A stretch of DNA of 64,000 nucleotides from Girardinichthys multiradiatus. Lineage: Eukaryota > Chordata > Actinopteri > Cyprinodontiformes > Goodeidae. The stretch lies in contig NC_061806.1 in NCBI RefSeq assembly GCF_021462225.1, positions 4,087,234 to 4,151,233 on the forward strand, in the 5' to 3' direction. Below the pieces are notes generated by a model. The model was not told the DNA's origin, made no database searches, and saw only the letters and a program-made list of their open reading frames with translations. Below, piece after piece: positions 20,808 through 32,086 of this stretch. The position numbers and the translations under genes are program-made. Position 1 is the stretch's first letter, and the number at the start of each line of letters is the position of its first letter.

Positions 20808-22339
20808 CAGGTCCTTCTAAAAAAATTAGCATATTGTGATCAAGTTCATTATTTTCTATAATGTAATGATGAAAATTTAACATTCATATATTTTAGATTC
20901 ATTGCACACTAACTGAAATATTTCAGGTCTTTCATTGTCTTAATACGGATGATTTTGGCATACAGCTCATGAAAACCCAAAATTCCTATCTCACAAAATT
21001 AGCATATTTCATCCGACCAATAAAAGAAAAGTGTTTTTAATACAAACAACGTCAACCTTCAAATAATCATGTACAGTTATGCACTCAATACTTGGTCGGG
21101 AATCCTGTTGCAGAAATGACTGCTTCAATGCGGCGTGGCATGGAGGCAATCAGCCTGTGGCACTGCTGAGGTCTTATGGAGGCCCAGGATGCTTCGATAG
21201 CGGGCTTTAGCTCATCCAGAGTGTTGGGTCTTGAGTCTCTCAACGTTCTCTTCACAATATCCCACAGATTCTCTATGGGGTTCAGGTCAGGAGAGTTGGC
21301 AGGCCAATTGAGCACAGTGATACCATGATCAGTAAACCATTTACCAGTGGTTTTGGCACTGTGAGCAGGTGCCAGGTCGTGCTGAAAAACGAAATCTTCA
21401 TCTCCATAAAGTGCTCCAAAATCTCCTGATAGCTAGCTGCATTGACCCTGCCCTTGATAAAACACAGTGGACCAACACCAGCAGCTGACAAGGCACCCCA
21501 GACCATCACTGACTGTGGGTACTTGACACTGGACTTCTGGCATTTTGGCATTTCCTTCTCCCCAGTCTTCCTCCAGACTCTGGCACTTTGATTTCCGAAT
21601 GACATGCAGAATTTGCTTTCATCCGAAAAAAGTACTTTGGACCACTGAGCAACAGTCCAGTGCTGCTTCTCTGTAGCCCAGGTCTGGGGAATGCGGCACC
21701 TGTAGCCCATTTCCTGCACACGCCTGTGCACGGTGGCTCTGGACGTTTCTACTCCAGACTCAGTCCACTGCTTCCGCAGGTCCCCCAAGGTCTGGATTCG
21801 GCCCTTCTCCACAATCTTCCTCAGGGTCCGGTCACCTCTTCTCGTTGTGCAGCGTTTTCTGCCACACTTTTTCTTTCCCACAGAGGTGCCTTGATACAGC
21901 ACTCTGGGAACAGCCTATTCATTCAGAAATTTCTTTCTGTGTCTTACCCTCTTGCTTGAGGGTGTCAATAGTGGCCTTCTGGACAGCAGTCAGGTCGGCA
22001 GTCTTACCCATGATTGGGGTTTTGAGTGATGAACCAGGCTGGGAGTTTTAAAGGCCTCAGGAATCTTTTGCAAGTGTTTAGAGTTAACTCGTTGATTCAG
22101 ATGATTAGGTTCATAGCTCGTTTAGAGACCCTTTTAATAATATGCTAATTTTGTGAGATAGGAATTTTGGGTTTTCATGAGCTGTATGCCAAAATCATCC
22201 GTATTAAGACAATAAAAGACCTGAAATATTTCAGTTAGTGTGCAATGAATCTAAAATATATGAATGTTAAATTTTCATCATGACATTATGGAAAATAATG
22301 AACTTTATCACAATATGCTAATTTTTTGAGAAGGAACTG
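20808..22339 (-). mobile_element. Tc1/mariner element, copy A, inside the LINE
   Basis: Both ends carry the terminal CAGGTCCTTCT (at the right end AGAAGGAACTG) and long inverted repeats of about 210 bp with the subterminal TTAGCATATTGTGAT. TA flanks both sides (20806-20807 and 22340-22341). LINE sequence resumes at 22342, which proves insertion. Same family as 34714-36322 and 44653-46220. Confidence 0.93.
21085..22011 (-). pseudogene. Tc1 transposase, copy A, broken
   Basis: Would start at the ATG at 22011 (MGKTADLTAVQK) and stop at 21085. It has the HTH region, then CRIPQ joined directly to TWATEK (a 14-residue in-frame loss shared with the copy at 44930), FSDESKF (first Asp) and SPDLNPIENLW (Glu). 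A 25-bp loss near 21410 (EILEHF to MEMK) removes the segment before the second Asp and shifts the frame. Another break lies at about 21900. Non-functional. Confidence 0.85.
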
Positions 22340-22341
22340 TA

Positions 22342-22752
22342 ATTCTTTACTATCAGGATGTCCACAAAATGCAGTTAAAAGCCTTCAGCTGATTCAGAAT
22401 GCTGCAGCAAGTGTTTTGATAAAAATTATAAAGAGAGATCATATTTCTCCTATTTATCTTCCCTTCATTGGCTCCGTGTTAAATTTAGAATAGAATTTAA
22501 AATTCTCCTCCTCACATATAAAGCCCTTAATGATCTAGCTCCATCATACATCAGAGATCTGATGGTTCCATATGTTTCTAGCAGGGCACTTTGTTCTCAG
22601 ACTGCAGGTTTACTGGTGGTTCCTAGAGTCTCTAGAAGTAGAATGGGAGGCAGATCCTTTAGTTATCAGGCTCCTCTCCTGTGGAACCAGCTCCCAGCTT
22701 TAGTCCGTGAGGCAGACATCCTGTCTACTTTTAAGGCTAGGCTTAAAACTTA
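22342..22752 (+). pseudogene. LINE reverse transcriptase, part 2
   Basis: Continues the RT thumb and C-terminus after the Tc1 copy: LQLIQNAAS, KRDHISPIY, SLHWL, TYKALNDLAPSYIRDL, then SRMGGRSFSYQAPLLWNQLP and FKARLKT with a stop at 22751. The same C-terminus occurs at 54350-54650 and, inverted, at 60697-61015. Confidence 0.85.
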
Positions 22753-23880
22753 GGCTTAGTTTATCAGGGAGTGTGCCTTCCTCCCTCCCTATTGGTTGCA
22801 GTAAGGGGGAGTCAAGTTTTGGTTGAGGTGCAAACACACCCTCCATTTCTGCCACCTGTATGACCCCTTCTCTTTTCCAATGGTTATAATCAGTCTGACA
22901 GAGGTATCCCAATCCTTGTGGTTTTTAGTATAACAATGACCATCAGTGGGACCCTTTGTGGGGTTCCTTGAGATGACATTGTTGTAAATAAGCGCCGTTT
23001 AACTACATAATCTGAACTGAAACTATCTGTGTAGTTATGCTGCTATAGGCTTAGGCTGCTGGAGGACATAATGACCACTTTCACCCTCTTAGCTACATTC
23101 TCGCACTACACTCCAATTTTCATTATTTGCTGTTATTTCAGCTTTTAACCTTGTTCTCTCTATTCTCTTCCTAGAAGCTACACCTGGCCTGGCTCTGTGT
23201 CTACCTGTGACACGTTTCTGGAGAGGGGCATCGTCCGAGCTTCTGCTGGCAACGTAATGCTCACCCTCTACCGATGATCCACATGGCCCTGTCTTTTAGT
23301 GTTTAACCCTTTCTCTCTCCTAGACATGGCGATTGACTGAGCTTTACTGTAACTAATTATATGTGCTCTTTTTCAGACTCTATCCTTGAAAACCGGCTCA
23401 GAGTTTATCTGTTCTTTCTTTCTAGGTGAAACGACTGAAGGAGCTACATCCATTAACATTTACTTTTCCTTCCCATAGAAAGGACTCCTGGATCAGTGCT
23501 TCTTTTTTCTCTTTGTGTCTCTGTTCTGTTCTCTCAAACCCCCAGTCGGTCGTGGCAGATGGCCGCTCACACTGAGCTTGGTTCTGGTTCTGCTGGAGGT
23601 TTCTTCCTGTTAAAAGGGAGTTTTTCCTCTCCACTGTCACTACATGCATGCTCAGTATGAGGGATTGCTGCAAAGTCAACGCCAGTGACTGTCCACTGTC
23701 TCTACATGCTCATCTGGGAGGAGGGAATGCTGCAAGTCACTGACTGGATGCAATCTGCAGGGTTTCCTTAGACAGAAAAACCTTTTATCCAATTTGAATA
23801 AATAACTAACTCTGACTGCACTGTTCAATGGTTAGGACTAATTGGAATATATGTACCTGACTGTTGCGTGATTAACTATA
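22753..23880 (+). repeat. LINE 3' untranslated region
   Basis: Long 3' region with blocks shared with other copies here: GTTATGCTGCTATAGGCTTA (23034), the GACACGTTTCTGGAG area (23209), TGAAACGACTGAAGGAGCTA (23426) and TGCTGCAAAGTCAACGCCAG (23667). At 22745-23025 an extra stretch containing a second tail-like TTCCTTGAGATGACATTG suggests an inserted relative. It stops at about 23870 without the usual tail. Confidence 0.75.
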
Positions 23881-24166
23881 TGACATCAAGTCTAGATCCA
23901 GCATCAAAGAAGGCAGGTCACATTAAAGGGTAATATTAACCAGGAAAGAGGCAAAAGAGGACCATGCTGTGCCCCCTGAGCCTGTCCACTCCACCCCATG
24001 GTGTTTGCACATGTGTCTGTGTTAATGTGAAATGCTTTGATGAATGCAGATGTGCATTAAAATTGGTGTTGTGGCATGTGGAAGACCCCACTGCTTGCTG
24101 ATAGCGGAGTCTCCCCATCCAAACCTCAAAGCCCTTAGTGTCTGTAGTGTATTGAGATGCAGGATT
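23881..24166 (+). mobile_element. DNA-transposon-like unit, left part (split by ERV2)
   Basis: Unique-looking sequence up to GATT at 24163-24166, where ERV2 starts. The matching right part begins at 38423 with the same GATT and leads into a TATA element and a Myb/SANT-like exon. The two halves were one sequence before ERV2 integrated. Calling the unit a Harbinger-like transposon is an inference from that exon. Confidence 0.4.
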
Positions 24167-24690
24167 TGAAGAAGTTGTTCACCCGAACTCCTGCGTGTTC
24201 GTTTGTTTTGGAAAAACTAAGTCATATGCTATACTGTTTTAGTAAAACTAAATAATAAAAGAAACACAGAGACTGCGCAGTTTCTTTGCCCGGCCGGGCA
24301 GAGGTTTTCAGCTGAATCACCACGAAGACTTCTGAACTGTTTCTCCCCAGAACAGGGTTTTTATTCAACAGCAAGGCGTATACATTTGAAAAGAAAAAAC
24401 ACACTTTTTATCGAGTCTCAGTTGAACTCTTACACCTGGCATTCAGCTGACTGTTCGTCCTTCACACTGTTCGACCTTCACAACGTTATCTGCAGACTTG
24501 TACAGAAATCTGCAGACACATACAGAAATATCTTCACTGTTGCAAGGCAGATTATAGCTAAGTCAAACACACACAGGCCTGTTTTGAGCAAGCCACTAAG
24601 TTACACAATACATTTTATTTCACACATTATTAAACATAACTTGAGCATAGCAATGCAGACCCTATTAAGTATTTTAAATGTTTTCCAACA
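24167..24690 (-). repeat. ERV2 3' LTR
   Basis: 524 bp; on the minus strand TGTTGGAAAACATTTAAAAT to CTTCTTCA. Poly(A) signal AATAAA on the minus strand at 24360-24365. It differs from the 5' LTR by 16 extra bases near 24450-24480 and scattered substitutions. Confidence 0.92.
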
Positions 24691-24705
24691 TCACCCCCTT
24701 TTGAA
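24691..24705 (-). promoter_or_regulatory. ERV2 polypurine tract
   Basis: The minus strand reads CTTCAAAAGGGGGTGA immediately before the TG of the 3' LTR, the expected plus-strand primer. Confidence 0.75.
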
Positions 24706-24757
24706 GTCTCAATAAGACTTCACCCTAAAACGTCCCCGGATTATATTTTAAGCAACT

Positions 24758-26802
24758 TTAAATCTTCAGTATGCCTTCCTGCTCCTCATCGTCACTGTCT
24801 ACCTCTAGCAGTGGCATCATGGTGGGACGCTGAGAAGCCTTCCCTTCAATAGTGGAGGTGATAAATCTTACAACCAGAGATCGGATACATGGCATTCAGC
24901 AACACCCACACGTCACCAAAATAGCAACAAACACAGCAATAGAAATGAACAAAGACATTATCAAACCCTTCCAGTGTCCAAACATGCCCGTCATCCACTC
25001 CTCAAGGGGATTATTAATTCCAGAATGTTCATGCATGGTTGCGGAGAGGGTCTTAAGTCCCTCTAAAGCCTTTGACATTGAACCATCCAGTGTAGTGTTG
25101 TTGGGAATAAACGTGCAACACATATCTCCAAACATCGCACAGACGCCCCTTTTTTCTGCTAACAACATATCTAATGCCATTCGGTTTTGCACAGCCATGA
25201 GGGAGGTTGGTACCAATTGTTCAGACAGGCCTTCTACCGCATCCCTTGTTAGGTTAGCTAGATGTAAAACATTGTAATGGATGTAGTTGATGCGGTCAAC
25301 ATTCTTATTTAGGGTCAGCGGGAAAAAGGCTGCAATTATTGGGATATTTTCAAAACCTGCTGAGACTTGATCTGCAATTTTGTATTCATTTGGCACTCCC
25401 CGAGGTACTCCTATGGCATCAATGTAAGTGGGGGAGCCCTGACTCAGGTCAAAGGTTCCTGCGCTCCTTTTCATGACGTGCCTTCTTCTTCTATGTTTTA
25501 ACGCCCTGGTCTTATCATGAGTGGTCGTAGCAGATGTTATATTAGGTCCTATCAGGACCTGTGGTGCCTGTAGCCTAACCATGGCACACAATCCTACGGT
25601 CTTTTGTGGGATATTAGTGAGTAGTCTATGGTGTCTGCAATAATAGGAGAGTCCTGACCTTGGCCAACGTCCAATGCCCCCGCCTGAAGCGGTCCTATTA
25701 CACCAATCTAAGGGGATCTGTCCCACATTGATTTTAGGGTTTTGAGCAGTACAATTAAAACAAGTATAAGTGCCATTCCCTTTTTGAGGGGTAAATGGTC
25801 CTGTTTTGGTGTTATTGGGGATGGGAGGAAAAATGCTGGCTAGTGTGGTGCAGTTAGCTGGTGTGGCCTCCTTAGTTAGTTGTATCATACAATTGTAACC
25901 CCACGTGTCCTCTGGATGCAGAGGGGCGGGATCGGTGGTAAGATGTGGTTGGGCCGAGGCACAGGCCACACACTCAGCTTTGCTTTGTTCTTTTGCTGTT
26001 TGTGCTATCCACTGAAGCCAAAGGTTATCTTCAGTATATCCTGTGGCCATTTGGATTACCTCTATAGGTTTCAATGTGGAATAATCAAGTTCCATCACCT
26101 GGGGTTTATTTTTTGGCCTAACTGTCGGTGGGATGGTAATTGTGTTGTCCTGTTGCACAGACAGTGTTTGAAAATTTATTTTTATTGGTCCCATATGTCT
26201 GTTCCTGACTGCCATATTGCAAGAGTAAAATACTCTACAGAGGGTTGAGTGCAGTTAACGTACATGGAGAGCATAAGGGGGTTACGTCCGTTGCTAATGG
26301 CTCCACCTGGCGTGCCGCGCTGGATGCTGATATTTGTCAAATTACCGGGTACTGCTTTTTTATCAGGAGTCCATCCAGAGCCCGTCCAAGTAGTCACCCC
26401 GCTCCAAGAGCCACATGGTGGGGGCCTGGGCAAAGAGTACCTCCATTGTTTACAGTACTTAGACCATCTTTTGTTCATGCATAAATAAATGGCATAACCT
26501 TCCCACCCGGTTCCGCCATTCCCGCAATTCACCACCAGACAGAGGTCAAAAGAAAAGGTGGTGGTGGCCCCACAAACATAATTGAGCTCTACCCCCTCGA
26601 TTTTATCCATACACCAGTCCGCTTTTCCCTTATTGGTTGCGCGTTTGAACATTTGCTCAGTTTGGCGGCTGTCAGAGCATGTCTGGAATGGAAGTTCACA
26701 AAACAAACCCAAAATCACTGTAATAATGCAAAAAGATATGACACACAAACATCCCATGACCCAACCCTTAGAGGGTTTTGGTCCTACCCTTTGGCTCCCC
26801 AT
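24758..26802 (-). pseudogene. env: ERV2 env, one frameshift and a stop
   Basis: Envelope precursor relic. The ATG at 26802 opens a frame with a hydrophobic leader (about residues 15-34, MGCLCVISFCIITVILGLFC), then a Cys-rich surface unit with NxS/T sites, ending at 26182. An overlapping frame (26215 to 24896) continues: more surface unit, a basic cleavage-like run RRRRHVMKR, a transmembrane subunit with a CX6CC motif (CAMFGDMCC) and a membrane span (about 24900-24975). The overlap marks a single frame shift near 26200. An in-frame TGA at 24896-24898 cuts off a tail of some 45 codons that reads on to a TAA at 24758. The CX6CC and cleavage motifs are those of gamma-type envelopes. Not intact. 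Confidence 0.88.
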
Positions 26803-27136
26803 GATTATTCCTGGTAATACTTGTGAGTAATATAATCTTTGACACCTGTAAAAAAATAAATTAATAGAGATACAAAAGTTTTAGTTCAGTTTTTTTGATT
26901 CAGTATTTTACAAGTGGGAGGGAAAACTCTACCACTTTCAGTGAGAGGGAAACTCAATCACTGCCGCCTCTTCTCCTGATGTGCTTTTTCCTCTTCAGCT
27001 CCCAGGTGTAGACTGATCTGGAGCCTTGCGTTCTCACACCTGGGGATTATTCTGCCCCTTCAGTGGTGTGAGAAACCTGATCTTCAGCTCTCAGGTGTAG
27101 ACTGACCTAGAGCTTTTGCGTTCTCACACCTGGGGA
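26803..27136 (-). other. ERV2 pol-env junction
   Basis: Non-coding stretch between env and integrase. It holds most of the 89-bp tandem duplication described separately and a purine/pyrimidine-rich part near 26860-26950. A splice acceptor for env mRNA is expected here but no single site stands out. Confidence 0.5.
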
Positions 27137-27166
27137 TTATTCTGCCCCTTCCGTGGTGTGAGAAAT
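26989..27166. repeat. 89-bp tandem duplication at the ERV2 pol-env junction
   Basis: AGGTGTAGACTGA starts at 27004 and 27093 (period 89). Both units contain TTCTCACACCTGGGGATTAT and a GTGGTGTGAGAAA end. The integrase frame ends inside the second unit, so the duplication altered or extended the 3' end of pol. Confidence 0.82.
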
Positions 27167-28264
27167 TTGATCTTCCTTCCCGGTGTTTTCTCTTAGGTTT
27201 TCCTGGACCTCAGCGAGGGATCTCTGCGGAGCGTCTGTTGCTGTACACTGACTCCAGTGGTACCGGGTGTCGCCTTTACCCTTGAGTCTCAACGCATGTA
27301 AGGTTCTTTCTGTGACCTGGAATGGACCGGTCCACCTGGGTTCTGACCACTTCCTTTTGATCACCTTCAGCAGGACCCACTCAGCTTCCGAGGTGGTGGT
27401 GCCGGCTCTGGTCTCTGGTTCCGCTGGAATCTGTTTGGAGAATGCTGTGACAAGACTGTGGAGAGATCTGTAATAATCACGGTGAGACATAGACTGTTCA
27501 CATTCATTTAGAAAAGGTAGCCTGGTTTGGGGACCTGGAAATGGTCTCCCTGTCTGCAGTTCACGTGGAGTCAGACCATGCCTCTGATTCACGGAGCTTC
27601 TTACAGACATCAAGGCTAACGGCAAGGCTGTGACCCAATTCATTTTGGTCTGTGCACAGATCTTAGCCAATTTGGTTTTGAGGGTCTGATTCATTCTTTC
27701 CACCTTTCCCTGGGATTGTGGATGGTACACTGTCCCAAAGGAATGTATAAGTCCCAAAAATTTCTCCACTTCTCTGAGCTCCTCGTTTTTCAAGTGGTTG
27801 CCATTGTCTGATCTTATTTTGGCTGGAAAACCATGTCTGGGAATGTAATGATTTATTAAACACTTTACCACAGACTTGCTGTCTTCTTTCTTTGTGGCCC
27901 ATGCTTCGGGCCAGCCTGTAAATGCATCCACACACACTAACAGATATCTGAACCCATTCACTCTTTCCGTCATATCTGTATAGTCAATGATGATTTCTTT
28001 CCCTGCAATAGGATCCACTGGGAATTTCCCTAGCGCTGGCTTCAAGGTAGGTTTGGCATTGAACTGTCTGCAAATTTCACATGAGTTTATCCAATGCACT
28101 GCCATTGGTTTTAAATAAGGATGCCACCGTGTTCGAGATTTTTTATCATTTGTGTGGTCCCTACATGCCCATGCCATGGGCTTCTTCCACGGCTGCTGTA
28201 GTGAGCCCTGGTGGCAGGATTGGAGGTCCGTCTGAACTTCTCCAAAGTCCATTTTGGTCCTCAC
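27137..28264 (-). pseudogene. pol: ERV2 integrase
   Basis: Frame of 375 codons. Residues about 45-75 carry part of the zinc-binding domain (HWINSCEICRQ gives the two Cys). The core domain has IIDYTDM (first Asp), KIRSDNGNH (second Asp) and QSQGKVERMN (Glu), a complete D,D-35-E-like set. The C-terminal domain has LLKVIKRKWSEPRWTGPFQV, the class I signature. The N-terminal His pair lies in another frame at 28161-28531, so a frame shift near 28150 separates them. This is the best preserved ERV2 enzyme domain but it is not joined to an intact pol. Confidence 0.85.
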
Positions 28265-28531
28265 TGCGTCCTCTCGCCTTCCACATTGACTTTTCTTCTG
28301 GTGAGGCCCCCTTTTGTAGTTTCACTACTTCCTCCAGAGTGGGCTCTAGTGTCCACCCTACCTCTGAACACAGCAATATATTTTTTGGTTGATACCCAGC
28401 ACACTGCTTCGCTGCTTGATCTGCCGCCTGGTTACCCTGTGCTACTCTGGTATTGCTGCTGTCATGTCCTTTGCACTTGATAATTGCCACCTCCTGCATA
28501 CGCTGCTTTAAGTCCTTGTGTGTCATGTCTG
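28161..28531 (-). pseudogene. pol: ERV2 RNase H end and integrase N-terminus
   Basis: Read on the minus strand from the edge of the solo LTR: VAIIKCKGHD, VAQGNQAADQAAK (the His motif and end of RNase H), then the connecting region and a start of the integrase zinc domain (VEEAHGMGM, stop at 28161). The middle of RNase H, with the Glu and second Asp, is missing between here and 30300. The frame shifts into the next integrase frame near 28150. Confidence 0.75.
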
Positions 28532-30299
28532 TGTTGGGACCACACAGCCATGGGTGTTCAACACTAAAACTCCGGTACATACTTTCCTGGAACCTTTCAA
28601 AATAAAGTGCATTAATCTTCTTCCAGCACAGCCAGGAAATGGGGTAACTGCGGACTTCCTGTGGCGCCAATACCCAAATAAAAGCCCCACCTTTCCACAA
28701 GTCTTTCCCTTCCACACCGATGACCATCGGGTCAGGAGGGAACACAGCGCGCTGAATGTATTTTGCTGGCAAAAGGACATAAATTCAACTGGATCCAAGG
28801 ACCGATCATTTGCAAAAGTTAAGTAGAATGAAATACTGTCTGTGTATCCGGTATTTTCATTCATGAACGGAGAAATTAAGGTGTAAGAGTTGCTTACATT
28901 TTCTCTTCGAGGCCCCACAGAAGCAAACGGTGTTCCGAGAGAAGCTGTTTCGACAAGCCGAGTCTGGAGGAAAGACGACGGCCGCAACCGTGTTTACGGT
29001 AACGAACAGCTGGTCACCTTCTGATCGGGAGAAACTGAGGAAGTTAGCGGGAAGCTAACTCTTTGTTCACGACGGATATCTTCTTCAAACTTCGCCTTGG
29101 GACGACATTCCCTCAACAGCTTCAGAGGTTGGGTTTTGGGCAGATTAACAGATTGGTTTAGGATTAAATGATCTAAACGTTTTCATGTTATGAAGTTTGT
29201 TTTGTGGAACTCGGCTATCTTGGTGCTAGCATGCTACCTGTAGCACCCAGGCCGGTTCGGGTTCTTTGTATGTTTTAAAGCTAAGATAAACTTTATTTAA
29301 AGGGTGGTTTTAACCAGAACATTGCTCATAATGCGCCGTCAGCGCTTATGCATTTTAACCCTGGTATTTTAAAGGTATGTGTTGATTCTGGCGCTAAGCT
29401 ATCTCTAGCTTAGCACTTTAGCTAGCTTCTTTGTTAGCCCAACGGCCAGCCGGTAAGAACCCGTGTGCTAGCATTAAGGCTAGTCAACAGAAAGGTTGTT
29501 AGTTTTCAAGCTAGTGAATAATAGTCCCTGAACATCATTTACTAGAGTTGATAACTAAGTAAACACCATTAAGCCCCATTTCTCCAGAAAGATTTGGCTC
29601 TTTTCCAAAATACTCAATAATATTTCTTCAAATATTATTTTAATAAATGAAGGCAGCTAATTAGACACCGTTGAGAATTAGTCATCCAGGAGGTTGGTTT
29701 TATTCAGCAGATCATTATTTAAAACATTATTTTATTAAAATAATATTTAATCTGATCTTGCATTGTGAAGGGTTGTCTAAAGGTTGCTGATTATTTTCTA
29801 AGCTAGTTCCAAAACTAACTTAACTTCACTTCCAGATTCTTCAAGATAATCCTTGGTTCTCAAACATAAACATTGCATGGTAATGTTGCATCACTCTTTT
29901 TGGTCATAATTTCTAATCATCTTTAATCAACTTGTTTGTATTGTACATAGTCCGTTAGTCTTCATTATTCTTTAATTCTGCTTGGTAGTTTAGTTGGATT
30001 GTTTTAGCATAGTAAAGAGTTTGTTGATTGAAATATGTTTGACTTTGAGTTGACTTATTTTTGTTAATAAATTCTTGTATTTTAAGAAATTGTGTGAATT
30101 CATTCCATGTGTGTGCAGAGTTTATGCTGTTCAATAATGCCAGAGCTCGTCTCACACCTTTCTATTCTGTCCTAATACCATCGCCTTAATGGGGCTGGTA
30201 TTCACAGGACAATCCTTAACAGACCGGAATATTATTTGGTAAAATATTAATATTAAAATATTAATATTAAATAATATTCTCAGATTCATATTTACAACA
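28532..30299 (-). mobile_element. Solo LTR-like element, copy 2, inside ERV2 pol
   Basis: 1768 bp, inverted copy of 9358-11595; ends TGTTGGGACC and TTTACAACA on the plus strand. TCTG flanks both sides (28528-28531 and 30300-30303). It interrupts RNase H immediately after YTDGCCF. It lacks the SINE of copy 1. Short frames within (28523-28987, 29955-30155) recur in copy 1 without coding character. Confidence 0.88.
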
Positions 30300-32086
30300 T
30301 CTGAAACAGCAACCGTCTGTATACAGATTTCTAGCTTCTGTCAGAAATGTGCTTTGTAGGTCTGGTCTGATTTTTTCATTAAACTCCACTTTTTCTGCAC
30401 AGACATGTGGTTCTCCTGATGTCATTCTGTCTGCCATGTTTATGCCTTCATGTGTGTATGTGATGTTAGGAGCTTCCAGCACACTGCTCAGTCTCTGTTG
30501 TCTCAGTGGTGATAGTGTGAATGTTTTTGAGTTCACAAAAGCCACCACACCATGTGATGTGAGAATATGAAGAGAGTGTCCCATAACTACATGGGCTGTT
30601 TTCTGGATTATTTTAGCCATCCCTGCTGCATGTCTGGTGCATTCATGATGTCTTTGTTCCATGTTGTCCAGCATAACACTTATGTACATAAGGACAGTTT
30701 TAGTACCCCCTTTTTTCTGGAACAGCACTCCATTCGCTGTGTGTGTTGTTACAGAAACATCCAAATAGAATGGGAGCATGTAGTCAGGGTGTGCCAAGTG
30801 TGCAGCTTGGGATAAGTTTGTTTTGAGAGTGATAAAAGCTTCTTCAGCGTCTGTGGTCCATTCCAAGGGGGCAGTGAGATTTCTCATGCCCTGTTTTTTC
30901 ACTAGGTCTCTAAGGGGAGCTGTGAGATCAGTGTAGCCGGGGACAAATTATCTACTGTATCCTGTAAGGCCCAGAAATGACAACATGTCTTTTACAAAGA
31001 GTGGTTTTGGAAGAGAAAGTACTGCAGATTGATGCGCAGGGGACATACCAGTCCCTGGCTGGGAGATCACCCTGCTCAAGAAGTCCACCTGTCTTCTGCA
31101 GATTTGAAGTTTAGCTTTACTGACTTCATAGCCTGTCTTGGCCAAATGTGAAAGAACAACAGCAGTAGCCTCCAAACGTTCAGTTACAGTGGGTGTGGCC
31201 AAAAGAATGTCATCAACATACTGGATGAGTGTAGTATGTGGTGGGAGTGGGCAGTCCTGTAAGGAGTCTTTAAGAACTTGGTTAAAGATTCCTGGGGGGA
31301 GAGCAAAACCCTGTGGCAAACGAGTGTATCGGTATCTATGTGATCTATAGGTGAAAGTAAAAATGTCCCTGCATTCTTCAGCTAAAGGCAGGTAAAAGAA
31401 AGCATTGGCCAGGTCAATGCATGTAAACCATGCATGTTCAGGATTAAGATTAGTGAGAGCAACATAAGGATTTGGAACAGGGACAGTAGGAGTGGACAGT
31501 GCTGCATTAACGGCCCTCAAATCGTGTGCCATAATCCATTTCCCTGTTCCTTTTTTCTCAACTGGTAAAATAGGAGTATTCCACGGGGAGGAGTCAGCCA
31601 ACTCTAATACACTGGCATTCCACATACCCTCAATTGTGTCCATAATGCCCAGTTCAGCAGCAGGTTTATGAGGGTATTGGGACCTCCAGATTGGTTGATC
31701 AGAAGTAAGCTGAAAAGTAATGGGAGTACAGTGTATGAGGCCCACGTCCGTGGGACCTTCTGCCCAGAGTGTGGAGGGCATGTTTTGTACAACTGCAGCT
31801 GCCAGTGGGTGATCTGATTTTTCTCTACCATGATGTCTGTCTAACTGTACATGTTCCAGGGTGCCTACATCTGTGGAATGATTAAGAATGTGATAAGTGT
31901 TCCCTGAAGGTGAATAGGAGAGGTTAGGAGTAGAAGAGAGGTGCCAATCCTGTAGGGAGAGGGAGCGTTTTAACACACCCCCTAACTCACGTGCTTCATG
32001 TCCTGGATGAAGGGCTAAAAAAACGTGTGGAGCGCCATCAGACCACATTTTAAACCATCCTTCTTGTTCTTTGGATAACTGTACAG
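30300..32086 (-). pseudogene. pol: ERV2 reverse transcriptase and RNase H start
   Basis: Minus-strand frame from the edge of the 645-bp insertion. RT motifs: WNTPILPVEKKGTGKW, LRAVN, FTCIDLANAFFYLPL (first Asp), RLPQGFALPPGIFNQ and QYVDDILLATP (YVDD). An in-frame TAA at 30948-30950 interrupts the connection region, after which the same frame continues (PLEWTTDAEEAF, MLPFYLDVSVT) to LYTDGCCF, the first Asp of RNase H, cut by the solo LTR at 30299. The apparent start codon of the open frame (32195) lies inside the neighbouring insertion and is not native. Confidence 0.9.

Noticed and set aside
20806..22341. Host gene with long inverted repeats
   Set aside because: TA duplications, Tc1 termini and the DD34E motifs show a Tc1 element.
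24176..24176. First placement of the ERV2 LTR edge at TGTTC
   Set aside because: Left flanks did not match as a duplication. Moving the edge to the TG at 24167 (and 37915) gives matching GATT flanks and a primer site three bases from the LTR.
28523..28987. 154-codon frame on the minus strand
   Set aside because: It lies almost wholly within the solo LTR-like element and corresponds to non-coding sequence of the other copy at 11118-11595; no protein family.
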